Shown in pieces: positions 24,274 to 36,356 of a DNA stretch of 64,000 nucleotides. How positions within the stretch are numbered: position 1 is the stretch's first letter; each line of letters starts with the position of its first letter. Source of the DNA: Psettodes erumei (lineage: Eukaryota; Chordata; Actinopteri; Pleuronectiformes; Psettodidae); the NCBI GenBank assembly GCA_016785225.1, contig JAFBJZ010000109.1, forward strand, positions 806,001 to 870,000, given 5' to 3'. A program made the translations under genes and the position numbers. Below the pieces are notes generated by a model. The model made no database searches, had not been told where the DNA came from, and saw only the letters and a program-made list of their open reading frames with translations.

Positions 24274-27200
24274 ATGTTGCTGTAGTTGCTCCTCAGCCAT
24301 TTGTGGTTGAGTGTGCTGAATTATGACAACAATGATCTGCTGTTTGAGGATTTATTCCAAATTTGAGGTGTGGTCAGATTACGTATCACATTTGGAAGCA
24401 TATACTGCATGTATGGACATCAGCTGTACACATAACCACCACCAACTATGTGGTGGTTAGCTGCAAATGTTCACCAGCTGGGCTGACAACTCCTACTGTT
24501 CATTTCTTCAGCTTATTTTACAAGCATGACTGGCTGTCAGACCTCAGTATACACCCCCCACCCCTTCAGCAGAGTTTTAAATCCACAGTTTTACAGTGAG
24601 GGAATCCAATTACATCCAGCACCTGGAAGGACAGCGAGGAAGAGAAAAAGATAGAGCGGAGACAGGCAGAAAAAGAGAGAAAAAATCAATGACAATCCAA
24701 CTGAGGTGGAACTAAGCTCGACAGTGCACCTCCATTCTCTGCCTCGCACTCATTTTGTTTTTTTCCTGGAGCAATGAAAGTGTATGACTGTCTGGGTGTT
24801 TATTTCACATGAACTCTCCACATTAACCTCTCCAACACTCCCAAGGATTTTTTTAGTTTCTTTGTTCATTCTTTTGTTTTGTATCCCCCCCTTCCTTAAC
24901 GTCTGTTCCCTGCTCGGTCTGTCTGTCCAAACTCTCATTAGCTTCCTCTGTCTCCCCTCACAGCTTTCATCTCGCTCGTGTGTTTGAGGAAGTGGTTACT
25001 TGCCTGTGCAGTGTGTCAGTGTTGTCCACCACTGATATACTGTAGTACTAGGGATGAGTCACAGGAAAAGGTATTTTAAAAATATACTTATTGGTATTCA
25101 GGAGAGCTTAGTTTGTTTTTAGAAGCTATTCAAAATTAGCTATTCAATCTGTTAACACTATGTCTAGCTCCTGACTGATTCTTCACCACCAATATCCTTG
25201 TTTTTACTGTTTAGTGATTCAAATAGGCCTGATGATTTGCTCTTTGATGAAAATTAGCTACATTCATGATAACAGCTAGAGAAAAATGTCTACGAGTGTG
25301 GCCACAAGCCTGAGATTAGAGAGATCTAGCTGCACAGTTTGTTCTAAACTGATTTATAGACATGACAGGTTGTGAAAAACTGCTCATAAAATGGATGTTG
25401 GTGGGACAGACACTTCACTGGCTATGGCAAAGCAAACAACCCCTGTCCCAAATGGGACATCAGCTTAACATGAACACAATGAATGAAATGAAACAAAATG
25501 ACAATTTTGACTGATTATCAGGCAAACACAATCTTTGAAAACTTGAAAACAGATATGTGTTGAGTTTTTTCGGGAATGAGTGTGTGTTGCCACATATCAA
25601 CATCACTGTCAGACTTGTATTTCTCAAAGCTTTATTTTGTCAGGAAAGGAGTTAAATGATTTGTTTCTGAGTACAGAAAGAGAGAGGGTTTTTTTTTTTA
25701 CGTCATTGTAAATTTGTTTCATCCTTGACCATAAAACTCACCAACCCTATTCTATAGTCACTTTTCATTTTCCAGTAAGTAGCAACAGTAATTTCACTTC
25801 TTCTTGCTGTTGTTACAAACCATTACACCTCAGTTCTTTCATGGGCTCACCTTTCTTTCTTGTGCCATGATTTGCCTGCAAATTTGTAGGGCTTATGGAA
25901 AACCATCTTTATTAAAGATGCTAAATATAGTTTTAGTAGATACAAATGTCAATAGCTTTCTATGGGCAAAATGCACAGATTCAGATTCAGTGCTGGCAGA
26001 TCAGCTCTTGAGAATTTTATCGTTCTTCTCACTTTCTTAATAGCAAAGAGCAGTAAACAAAACACTGAGGCACAGCTCAGTCTGTTGCTCTCACCAATTA
26101 AAATGACAAACATTGTTGACAGAAGGTTCATATCAGCTGCTGGTAATTAATGTTAATTCTTGGAGTAACTCAATGGCAGGCCAAAATAAATTTGCATGCT
26201 GTCAGGTTTGTGTGTGTTTCCGTGAGCCGTTGTTAGCGCCAAAAATCACTTGCCAGGGATGGAACTACTCCGTCACACAACCACACAACTACGACTGTCG
26301 CTCCAGAGACACACCAGCATGGTATGCCTTCGTTAATGATTAATAATTTAAACTTGCAACATGTGACCTTAATACATAACTGGGACCTCCAATTTCTGGA
26401 TTAAGAAACATCAGCAGAATGCACCCGTTATTTCTTTTTGGATTGACCACATTTATGATCATGTCCCATAATCCTTAGGTCTAAACAGATTACATCTGCT
26501 TGACATCGGGTCTCTTTCAGATTGGGTCTCAATTTTACAAATAATAATAGAAATAAAGATTCCTGGAAGGTACATTCATATGAGCTCAAGGCTTCAACTT
26601 CTTCAACTCTTATTTTTAAGGAATCTAAATGAGATTTTTTTAAAACAAAAAACTACTTAAATATATGAAACATACGACTACATAAATTGGGTCTTTTCCA
26701 GAATAATCCATTGAGCAGTATCTGTAGTATGTGCTGAAGAAGCGTACTGTGAATTTTTCATGCTGGTTTTCACCTCCTGTTCTCTCAGCTCTCGCTTTCA
26801 TCAGCTGTCACAAGGGCTCTCTATAGAAATATTGTCTGCCCCATAAACAATTCATTAATGATTTCAGACACTGCTGCCATCACTTTGTCAAAGGATCTCA
26901 AAGAAGCTTTTTTATTCTTTTTGGTTAGATTTAATGACGGCAGCATTTACAAAGTGGGGGAAATAAATGGTAAATAAATGGCAACCTGTTTGATAGTGTT
27001 GTGTGTGTATTTGCAGTGCATGTTGCTCAAATTGATGAGGTTGTTTTCTTACTTTTCTTGTCTTTGTTCTGTGTGCATGTGTTTCCTTTAGTAGCGCTGA
27101 GCTCTTTAGGCTGCCCTACACTCTGCGCAGCGTCGACCTTTTGGTGTTTTTGCTGAGGCTGCCCTCCACAGCAGGGTCAATAAGGTTGTTCGGTCTGTAG

Positions 27201-28565
27201 CAGACCTTTATTGGCACAGTTTTGTACTGGAATAAACAAGAAAGCATAGCTGACAGAAAGCTAATTTATTATGCACCAGGAAAGTTAGGTGTAAACTCAG
27301 CCTTTGAAGACTGTGACACACTGCTAACAATATCTGGGGAGGGCAGCTGTGATGATGACTGCCTCCCCACAAGCAGACTGTTCTGTTTTGTGTGCTGATA
27401 ATGCTGCTAAGTTGTTTTTTATCTAAATTAAGATCTGATTTACTGAATAAGTATCAGTACTCAGTGTATATGTATTGTCGGTTAAACTCTAGGCTGTTGA
27501 AAATAACAATCTGAGATCCTGGACACACAGGCCCAGTCCTAAACCAAAATTTTACAGACTCACCCTTCTTGGCATATAAAAGAAAACCTAATCTTTGCAA
27601 TAAATTGCTAAGAGCCAGTATACTGCCTGATCTGAAACAGACTCCCCTAGCTCTTCTTAAATAGAGAAACTATCCCTGTGGAAACTGAGCTTTAAAAAGC
27701 AGAGACAGACAATCAAAGACAAGGAGTAGAAATCACACTCAGTAGCGAGGTTATTTAACCATTAAAATAACAAAGAAAAGAAAACTAAAGGCAGGGTCTT
27801 CAGGAGAATTAGGACAAGATACAACTGTCTTAGTAAAACTATCACAGTGAAGATGCCATGATTCATGAAGTCTGACCGATGGTCACCAAAGTGAGCATTT
27901 GTTTGGTGCATGTATCTGCTCCATCTTTGCCTTGGAGTAGATTCTCCTGTTTGTATTCTACGAGGTGTCATTTAGAACTGGCTTTGGTTGCCAAATGTAA
28001 TGTTTTGTCTAACAAATGATTTCCACACTGGCAGCTCCGTAATGACATCCGAACAATACTGATCTCTGCCCATTAGCAGGGCCGCTCCAAACATTCAGCT
28101 GCAAGCACATTACTGTCTGCACACAGCACAAGGCTGCAGAGCTGGCTCTGACTATAATGGTTATGGAACTACCATACAATACAAAGGAAAGCACAAAAAG
28201 CCAAACAACGGCAGATTTATAGCTTGTATTCCCTTGCAGTTCCCCTTTATCAATAATAATATACAAAGAATATGAAGCTTAAGGTTCTTATGGTCAGCTG
28301 AGTCATACTGTTGTTAATGTCAGTGCAGTATTACATCCGTTGTCCACCAGATTTTAGTAATCAGGTTTAAAAAGTGCCTTCATGTTAAACATTCTTTAAG
28401 TGAATTTCAGAAACTTTTTTCTCAAGGGCATCTGGTTTGAGAGAGGACATTCCTGAGTGATGAGTGGATTATTTTTGTTGGTCAAAAGCTATTGTCATTG
28501 TGCTTCATGCTCAAGCAGCACTTCACCATCGATGTGTTTCTGAAAGGCTAACATTAAATACATGT

Positions 28566-28570
<5 letters not shown>

Positions 28571-28611
<41 letters not shown>
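28571..28611. repeat. (GT)n microsatellite, about 41 bp, with purine tail
   Basis: A pure GT run, then GAGACAGAGAGAGAGAG. Confidence 0.97.
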
Positions 28612-28613
<2 letters not shown>

Positions 28614-29108
28614 ACAGAGAGAGAGAGATGTGAGTGTTGTGTGAGTGCACTCATTTTGAAAAGCTGATGTCTCCTCTGGTCCAGGCCAAGCCTAGAGCGG
28701 ATTTATAATGTTAAATAGCAAGAGGATGGCTGGCCTCTTCTCTTCTATCCACATGTATCATACATGTCATCACATGTACCATGCCATTTTCAAGGTCAAA
28801 TCAAAGGTTTGTCAAAAGTCAAGTTACTTTTATTATCCAGCCATTTTGTTTCCCGGAGCTTTTACACTCTCTCAAAAATACAGCACCGTCTGTCCTTTGC
28901 TGCTCAAATTTACTGAGAAAAACAAAGTTAAAAATCAATCAATGGGGAGTATGGGCACACATGCAGCAGGTGTTGTATCCACAGCAGTAGGAGAAATTAT
29001 ATAATAGATTATAATGGGCTTACTTCATGCTACTTGCTTTATGGGTGCATTATGCAACACTGTAGAACAAACACTGACCAAAAGTCGAAAAAGAAGAAGT
29101 GGAGTATA

Positions 29109-29275
29109 CAGTCCAAAGTGTAAGCATTTGGATAGTTACACATCTTTTGTTCTTCAGGCTCTTTGCTTCAGCACATTTGAAATAGAATAATGGATACTAC
29201 ACTGAAGCACCTAGTCACTGCTTTAGTTTGAGATGGTTTACATCAATATAGAAAAAACTGTGTGGTCGATATGGC
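29109..29275 (+). repeat. left terminal inverted repeat
   Basis: It pairs with the reverse complement of 30125-30296 with a modest number of mismatches and small indels. Confidence 0.8.
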
Positions 29276-30124
29276 TCTTTGAATTCACAGTACCCAAACA
29301 TTAGGGGTTCAGAAATGAATGGGCAGATACACATGAAATTAGAGAAAATAATCATATTTAATATTTAGTTGAAGAGTCTTTTGCAGTCAGTGACTGAGTG
29401 AAATGTTTGACCCACAGACCACAGCTGACTCTTTGTATTTTGTATCTGCTGCTGATGATGGTGATCTCCCAAAGATTCACAGCAGCCTCCTTCACCTTTG
29501 GCTGGTTGTGGGGCCTCTCCCTCTTAGTCTGGTCTTCAGTAGGTGGACATCAGGTGACTGACTCAGCCAGTCGAGGATATTTCACCTCTTCTCTCTGAAA
29601 AGCTCTTAGGGTTTTTTTTGGCTTTGTGTTTTAGATCATTGTCCTGCAGAAAAAAATGTTAGAGTTTTGAGCACAGGATCTTGTTGCCTCTTGTTTCTTT
29701 GTTCCTCAGTCCCACCTTTGTGTTTTTTTAGGTTTATTGTTTATTGGGAGTTTGCATGTTGATTTGACCCCTCTGAGGTTCTGGTCATGAAGTGTTATCT
29801 TGATCAAATCATGTCTGCCTACATCCTGGAGAACCTTCTTCACTTGCAGTTGTTTTGTTGTCTTTTTTTAAGGATCCAACTTTTAATCAACAAACTACCT
29901 CTGATATCTCTCTGATTCATATTAGTTTGTTAGGGGGCCTTATTCTCATCTTCTTCACTTGCATGGTCACCTCTGCACTGCTCACATTGACATACAGCTC
30001 TGTCTCAAACTATATACAACTCTCAACTGTCAACCACCTCTGAGCCACATGAGCTCTGCATTAACTAACATTTGAAATGACAGACAGAATCATTTAGTAC
30101 CCAGGCATCCAGTTCCTTTTTGTT

Positions 30125-30296
30125 GAAAGGGCTATATCTTCCACACAGTTCTTTCTATATTGATGTAAACTGACTTCAACTAAAGTTGAGACTTGGCACT
30201 TTAATGTGGTATCCATTATTCTATTTCAAATTGAATGTGCTGAAGCACAGAGCCTGAAGAACAAAAGATTTGTAACTGTCCTTACACTCTGGATTG
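30125..30296 (-). repeat. right terminal inverted repeat
   Basis: It is the inverted partner of 29109-29275 and is slightly longer owing to short indels near GAATGTGCTGAAGC. Confidence 0.8.
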
Positions 30297-33200
30297 TATA
30301 TGCAGGATTACATTAATGGTATGCAGCAGGCATACCCCATTGCAATAAAAAGAGCCAGAATGAGGATATGAAGTTAATGAATTACACAGCATAGATTTTT
30401 CAATAAATAGTAAGTGCAGTAAGTTAAAGCATGCACTAATTCATGTTGTTAGTTGTATAATGGGTCAAATGACTTAAGCAATGTAAATGTGGTCACTCAT
30501 AGTGACAAAGGCAGGATTATCACCAATTATCACCATTTATCACCACAACTGCATACTCTGATCCGATCAACTGATCTGTTGAGCTCTGTTGTAGATTACT
30601 TTTATTTTCTAGCTGGTGACTGCCATCTGTTAAACCCAGTGTATGATAACATTTGCTGCTAGCTGGTGAAGAGAGAGGAGCATCCAGACGCTCAAGAGTC
30701 ATATAGTAGTCATGTCGGTAGTTGGAGAAGACCAAAGCAGAGCCAAAAGGAGAGTAAATGAGGGATTTGTAGAGAAGAAACTGATTCCAAATGAATGCTG
30801 GTGTTGCCCTGTGTCTGCTGGATGTGAAAACAGGCCTTATTAGCAACATGTAACATGTCAGCCATGTCAAAATTAAACAGGCTCTGTTTGGATCAAAAAT
30901 ATGTCTCAACCAAACTGTAAAAGTATTTCTAGTGAAAAATGTGGACAACAGTTTGACAACACAACATGCCAGAACAGTGCTGAACAAAGAGTGAATACAA
31001 AGCAATCACCTGTGCTACTTTTCCTAGTTCACAGGATGGAACATATGCACTCCCATTGTGCATTTCCATTACCCCCTCCATTAGTTTAAAATTTTTTACC
31101 TCCTCTGCTCATCTTTCAACTGCAAACTGGTGAACCTCGCCAAGCATGCAATTAATGTCATGGTGTCATGTCAACGATTTTTCTTTTTTTCAAGAATTAC
31201 CATTTAGGTTGGTCATTCACTTGATAATGAATTTGGTAAAAATGCACCTTATTTTCATTCATTTAAGTAACCAGCAAGAGCAAAGAAGGGAGAGTGAGTG
31301 CAAGTGCTGAGATCAAGTCACAGAGAGGGTCTCTACTGTGAAAGAAGTGAGTGTACAAAGGAATCTAAGTACAGAGTGAATGGAACTCAGGTATCTTTGG
31401 TCCCTGCCATCGTTCCTTTTTGTTTTAGGCTGAAGCCCTTCAAAAAAATTTCATCCTGACCCTGTGAAGTACAAAACACAGTGCTTGATTTGGCCTGCTG
31501 CTTTGTACTGTGTACCTATGGCTGATGGCGCCATGCTAAACTGAGGGGGAAGAATCAGCAGGTGGATGCTGTGGAGTGGTCATGTAAAGGGTATGTGTGG
31601 ATGCTTTTTATCTTTATCTTTCTTTAACACTTTCCTTTCCCAATCTAGTAAATATTGTGTATGCATAGTCAAATACAGACAGTTTGTCAGGACCCCTTGG
31701 CGTCACTTTTTACCTCACTGGAAATATATAGGGCAAGATCACATTTTGCTTTTGAAGTCACAGCATATATTTTTGTATCAAAACACAGCCCAATCTTTCC
31801 CAGTCCCTTACCTTAATCAATTATTGTGAGGACCTAACCCCAACCAAAACCCCATCTTTCTTGAACATTTGCCAAACCTCTTTTGTTGCCTAAACATAAC
31901 CACAAACCATAAATATAGAGCTTCATTCCTTCAAATAGTATGTTGCCTCTGCACATTGAAAAATTATACTAAAGGGTTGCCCAGTGACTCTGGCATTGTC
32001 AACATTGGGCTTCAGGGGATTTAGCCGGTATGGTTTTTTGACTCACCATGTAAGTGACAGTGGAAAATAAAAATCTCTAATCATAATTAAACTAAAATAA
32101 ATTAATCCTCAACCACCCCAATCTTAGCTCAGTCCCTTGTAGTCTTCTTTAGGTCCCAAGTCCCACCAATGACAGTGCCCCTATATTATGATTTACTGAC
32201 TGTTAGCTAAGCAAATCAGAGCTACTGTGATATCAATACTGGTGCATAATAATACTAAAATGTCATCTCTGGCAAGAGCTATCTGAAATTTTATCAACAC
32301 ATGGGAGAAGTTTGTTTGCCTTCATGACTTCTGCCAGAAACACAGCATTGAAAAACTGTGCCCGAGCTTAACCAAACTGTGACTGAAAACTGGACCCAGT
32401 AAGGCTTTGTGGCAGAAGCCCCTGAGGGCAAACTTCTTCCAACAGCATGTTGTCAGTAACACCTGTGTCCTTCCTGCTATTACAAGCTGAAATGTTTGCA
32501 GTGAGAAAGACCTATGGAATGAAAAAGAACCATCCATTGCCTGGGTGTTGTGCTAACAGTCCCATGGTGCAATCCATCACATTTAAAGACAAACAAATGT
32601 TTTATAGATTTAGAGATGTGCAGTATTATACCTGTCTGTGATTGTGCAAATTGAAGATAAGCGTCTGAAATCACAATTTACTGCTCACCTAAAATGAGTA
32701 GTGAAGCAGAGAGCGAGTTAGTGAATCCAGACACAGATTACATTCAAAGCACATAAACTTTGTGTATGAAAACCAAAATCAATATTGCTGAAAACTGCTG
32801 AAAACAACCTCCATTGTTTTCAGATGGCATATGTAACAGTTTTGCCATCAAAAAATATGAAACAACATTCTTTCTCATGTGTCATAGTAGCACCATAGTT
32901 ACAGTTACAGAAACATCTACTGATGCACAACCTTGGACACATCATCAGTGTTGTTTCCTGGAATCATTGGGTGTTTCGAGTCTTACAGAGAGACACCCTC
33001 CTCCAGGCGACCCAACCTAGGCTGATCAGACCAACCGGCCTGTGTCCAAGTGGTATTCTGCTGCCCCCACTGCTCTCCCCTCTTCAGCCAGAACCATCTT
33101 GAGGCTTTCTCTACTGCCTCCACATTGTTGCCTATGCATATAAAGTTTGACCTTAAGATTAGTTGCACTTTTTTACTGGCACAACTGCAGATGTGAAAGA

Positions 33201-33411
33201 CACATGTTCTTGCAAGTCCACTGCCTGTAATGTTAAAATGTCCCTCAGCACAATTGTGTCTTCACCGTCCATGCACCGTATTGTTTCCATAAATGTAGAA
33301 AGACAGTAAAAAGTCAGGTTATTGCAGCTGGTGGTCAAGAGGTTGCTCCCTCTCAGACAATGGGAACAAAGCAACAAATGACATTTTCCTCCTCAGTTGA
33401 GGAGCATGCCA
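30297..33411 (+). other. intronic stretch between two mobile elements
   Basis: No exon is recognised. A 161-codon frame on the - strand (30520-31005) has no recognisable domain. Part of it (about 30660-30900) resembles a dispersed fish repeat, so I do not call it a gene. A block near 33000-33110 may also be old repeat sequence of unnamed type. Confidence 0.4.
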
Positions 33412-33423
33412 CATGACTGTCAA
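33412..33423. repeat. left copy of L1 target-site duplication
   Basis: CATGACTGTCAA here and CAGGACTGTCAA at 36345-36356 agree at 11 of 12 positions. They flank the L1-like element exactly at its poly-A end and its 5' end. Confidence 0.65.
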
Positions 33424-33527
33424 TTTTTTTTTATTATTATTTATTGTTTATCCTTTTACAAAGTATTTTATAAAGTAACACAACATGAACATGGGGTGTT
33501 TTCTGTCACAATATTACAGCAATGAAA

Positions 33528-34830
33528 TTAACCAATCAAGTACAACTTGATATAGAAAAGAAACTTAAAAGAAGGGTGTTTCAGGGAAGTGTATATTTTC
33601 CATCGTTTCCAGATGTCATTGAATTTAGATTGCTGGAGTGTCATTGAAAAAGTGATTCTTTCCATTACATACACATCATACATAATATCATACCATTGAT
33701 CTATAGATGCGATGTCTGGCTTGAGCCATTTCTTTGTAATTGCTTTTCTAGCAGCTAGCCTCAGTATTCCAAATAAATATTTATTTTTCACATTTACATT
33801 AGCTGAGTGTACAAGCCCAAAAAGAAGTTTGTCCCAGTTAAATGTAATGTCAGTTCCAAATATAGTTATTAGTTCTGAATAGACCTTGCATGAGAAAATA
33901 TTTATTTTTGGACAGGGCAAGAACAAATGGTAGTGATTGGCTTCCTGAGAATGACACAACCTCCAGCAGCTAGAAGATCCTGTATGGTAGCCTTGCTGAG
34001 CAGGTGTAATGAAACACCTAATGAGACACTTCCAGCCGATCTCCATGAGTTTGAGCATATCCTCCACTGAAATTCACAGTATTTTATCCAGGTATCTTCT
34101 GAAAGGCAGCATATATATGGTATTCACAATTTTTATTTCCTGCAGGCCTCTTTAAAGTCTAGAGGTGACTTATATGCACTGATAAAAACTTTCAACTGTT
34201 TTGTAATGCCTTTTGACTATTTAACATAGTGCTGTTTAGGTGGTGGCGTACCTGAAGAAATCTAAAAAAGTCACTATTGTTGAGATAATCAAGCCGAGAA
34301 TAAATCAAATGTGGGTGGAAAAAAAGAGAAGTCTTTTTTTAGTTGGATTCAAGTATCGCAGAGACTGAGCTCCCTCATCATTATTTTTATATTTTTGGTA
34401 GTCTTCTTCTCTCCTGTGTAGCAGGGTTTTGATGTGTCCAGGGTTGGGTGTAATCTAACAATGAAGTCTCCACCACAGATTAGTGTACCCTGCGCTTCCG
34501 AGACTAATAACTCAAAAATTTGTTTGAAAAAGGTAGTGGAGGAGTGTAGACATTCAAGGAGGTAACTAAAGCACCCTGTAGATAACCTCGGACCAGAACA
34601 AATCTCCCATCTAAGTCTTTGATTTCTTGGAAATTAAGATTAGCACCTCTCTCTTTGAGCCCTATCTATAGGACGATGAGTATTGATTAAATCGCCATCT
34701 TACAAGTTTTTCATGTTCCGAATTTGATAAATGTGTATCTTGGTAGCTACTTCTACTTCTTCCCTCTTTAATTTTGCCCATTTTTGACCATTTGACCATT
34801 TACAATACCTTAATTGACTTGGTATTTTGC
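33528..34830 (-). pseudogene. L1 ORF2 remnant: endonuclease joined to C-terminal Cys-rich domain
   Basis: From about 34830 leftward on the - strand, broken frames show THLSNSEHEKL, RFVLVRGYLQGA, LNVYTPP, TLICGGDF and SRLDY. These are successive landmarks of the APE-type endonuclease. Near 34250 the text switches to FFRFLQVRHHL, a C-terminal landmark that normally follows the RT. The last 179-codon frame (33528-34067) carries CWRLC...HLFLPC (a C-x3-C-x8-H-x4-C knuckle) and ARKAITKKWL, typical of the L1 ORF2 carboxy end. No RT catalytic motif is present. At least two frameshifts lie in the endonuclease part. Confidence 0.85.
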
Positions 34831-35263
34831 AGTTTGCACTGAGATAAAAAAAACAAGACTTTTGCACCCATGGTGCTATGGGTAACAATAGCACCAACAC
34901 AAACATTAACTACAACAAAACAGAGAACAACATAAGAAAAATACACAGTGACTTCCAAAGATGAGGCCTCTTTCATGGCCGCAAAACTCAGATGGAACAT
35001 GAGTTTAGAGGGAAAATCTCTTCCATCTAGCGATGAGAGAGAGCCCTCTTCAGCCTCTAAACTGATAGACAGGTCCACAGTGTCTAGTAAAATGTCCTGA
35101 CTTCACATATTTATTCCTTATGCCCTTAAAATTTATCTACTTAATATGTATAGCATTAACCAAATAATCTCACAGAAGATATCTGTTTGATAGTGTATGA
35201 TGCTGTCATTTCAATATCAAGTCACAAGGAGAAATATGTATGTAATCGCTACATTATCAATAC
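34831..35263 (-). other. L1 inter-ORF region
   Basis: This AT-rich spacer lies between the ORF1 stop (35264) and the first readable ORF2 endonuclease text. Frames here are short and without family landmarks. The very N-terminus of ORF2 may be buried in it. Confidence 0.5.
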
Positions 35264-36186
35264 TTAGCAAGTGACCTGACGTCGGAATCTTTGAAGTAGC
35301 TTGTTGAAGCCGTGTTTGGCACTCAGGTTCTCCCTATTTCCTCGCCTTCCACTGGGTTGGCAAGACAGCTGCCTGATATGATCCAAAAAAGAAGTTGGGT
35401 TTTCCAGAACCGTCACCGGTATCCCCCTTGCTGCCATGTCTACCTTGGCCGCCTCTGCCGAGCTGTAGGTCACCGTGCCTTCCTTGTAGTACACCTGGGA
35501 ACGGGGTCTGAAATCGTATACTTCTTTCCTTCAGTGCAGCCACTTACTCAGCAGCTCTGGTATGTAGTCTTGGTCCATATGTATCTTCTTCCCTTGGAAC
35601 CCAAATCCCTTTCTTTGCCAAGCTTTTTTGAGTACCTCGTCTTTCATTTTAAGGCTCGAGAATTTGACCACGATGGATCTTGGCGGGGCTTCGGCCGGGG
35701 TTTCGTGGTGAGCACCCGGTGCGCCCTCTCGGGTTCAGGGTTGTGGAGGACGGGAGCTCCAGGCCTTTAATTAACAAATCTTCCAGGAATGTAGTCATTG
35801 TTGCCATGCCTTCTTCACCTCCCTCCTTCACCCCATATAGTCTGGCATTCTCCCATCGGGAGTGCCCCTCCAGGTCCATCAGTTTAGTTTCTGTTTGCAT
35901 CTGAAGTTTCACCAACTCATCCAAAACCTCCTCTGAAGACTGGATTCGAGTCTCCACTGCGTTTATACGCTCTGTCTTTCCACTCATTTGTAGATCTTAT
36001 TAATGTATTCACGGATGTCAGTCAGTTTCTGGCTAGAGTCCTTTCTAAATTGTCATAGCTCTTTTAGGATAATTCCGAGATTAGCATCATGGCTCTGGTC
36101 CTCGTCAGTTGATGCGACAACCAATCTTCTTCCATGTCGTCGTTTTCCTTCCTTTGTGTGACACTTTTCTTAGCTTTCCTGGGCAT
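35264..36186 (-). pseudogene. L1 ORF1 (RNA-binding chaperone) remnant
   Basis: ATG at 36186 starts MPRKAKKSVTQRK, a basic N-terminus typical of fish L1 ORF1. A coiled-coil-like part follows (ERINAVETRIQSSEEVLDEL), then SRWENARLYGVKEG matching the RRM-entry motif of L1 ORF1p. After that come IVVKFSSLKMKDEVL and the C-terminal landmark VYYKEGTVTYSSAEAAK...GIPVTVLENPTSFL. The reading frame changes at least three times (between 36186 and 35987, near 35690 and near 35520), so no full-length protein is encoded. Confidence 0.85.
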
Positions 36187-36344
36187 AATCTTTGGCCCGT
36201 TTCATTTGCATTTATCTTTGCACATCTCAGAGGAATTTCGAGTCATAGCTGGGCTGTGTTTAAATTTTACCGTCGGGAGCCTGTTAGTCTATGCTGCCAT
36301 TACTTTGCCAGCCAGACCGGAAGCCTAATACATAATTTTACAGT

Positions 36345-36356
36345 CAGGACTGTCAA
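36345..36356. repeat. right copy of L1 target-site duplication
   Basis: CAGGACTGTCAA, partner of 33412-33423. Confidence 0.65.

Larger units (their letters stand above)
9791..29104 (+). other. long intronic stretch, mostly unique sequence
   Basis: About 19 kb with no recognised exon, RNA gene or intact transposon. It includes pyrimidine-rich blocks (about 14710-14960 and 20770-20935), two long (GT)n tracts and a perfect hairpin at 24250-24273. Mildly CpG-richer sequence lies at 23200-23660. Several blocks have conserved-element texture (about 13955-14130, 19440-19680, 20390-20580, 21540-21660, 26830-26990). All open frames over 60 codons here look like chance frames. Confidence 0.5.
29109..30296. 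mobile_element. non-autonomous TIR DNA transposon, Tc1/mariner-like
   Basis: Long terminal inverted repeats of about 160 bp face each other: 29109-29275 and the reverse complement of 30125-30296. Both share TCTTTTGTTCTTCAGGCTCT, then GCTTCAGCACATT, GAAATAGAATAATGGATAC and TTTACATCAATATAGAAA. The ends begin CAGTCCA/CAATCCA, and both flanks read TATA, compatible with a TA target duplication. The interior (about 850 bp) contains GATCATTGTCCTGCAG and other text of a teleost DNA-transposon family, but no intact transposase. A second fragment of the interior is at 39590-39850. Confidence 0.8.
33424..36344 (-). mobile_element. L1-like LINE with complete ends but internal deletion of the reverse transcriptase
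   Basis: On the - strand, in order: a 5' leader starting near GGCTTCCGGTCTGGC (about 36328), ORF1 from ATG at 36186, then the ORF2 endonuclease start. This runs directly into the post-RT C-terminal region, and an A-rich tail is seen as T9 at 33424-33432 on +. Ordinary L1 elements are about 5-6 kb; this copy is 2.9 kb. The missing part is the RT core between the endonuclease SRLDY motif and the C-terminal domain. Flanking 12-bp target duplications indicate one retrotransposition event. Many frameshifts and stops show that the copy is dead. Confidence 0.85.

Noticed and set aside
24363..24599. 78-codon + strand frame after the 24250 hairpin
   Set aside because: No domain or splice context; probably chance.
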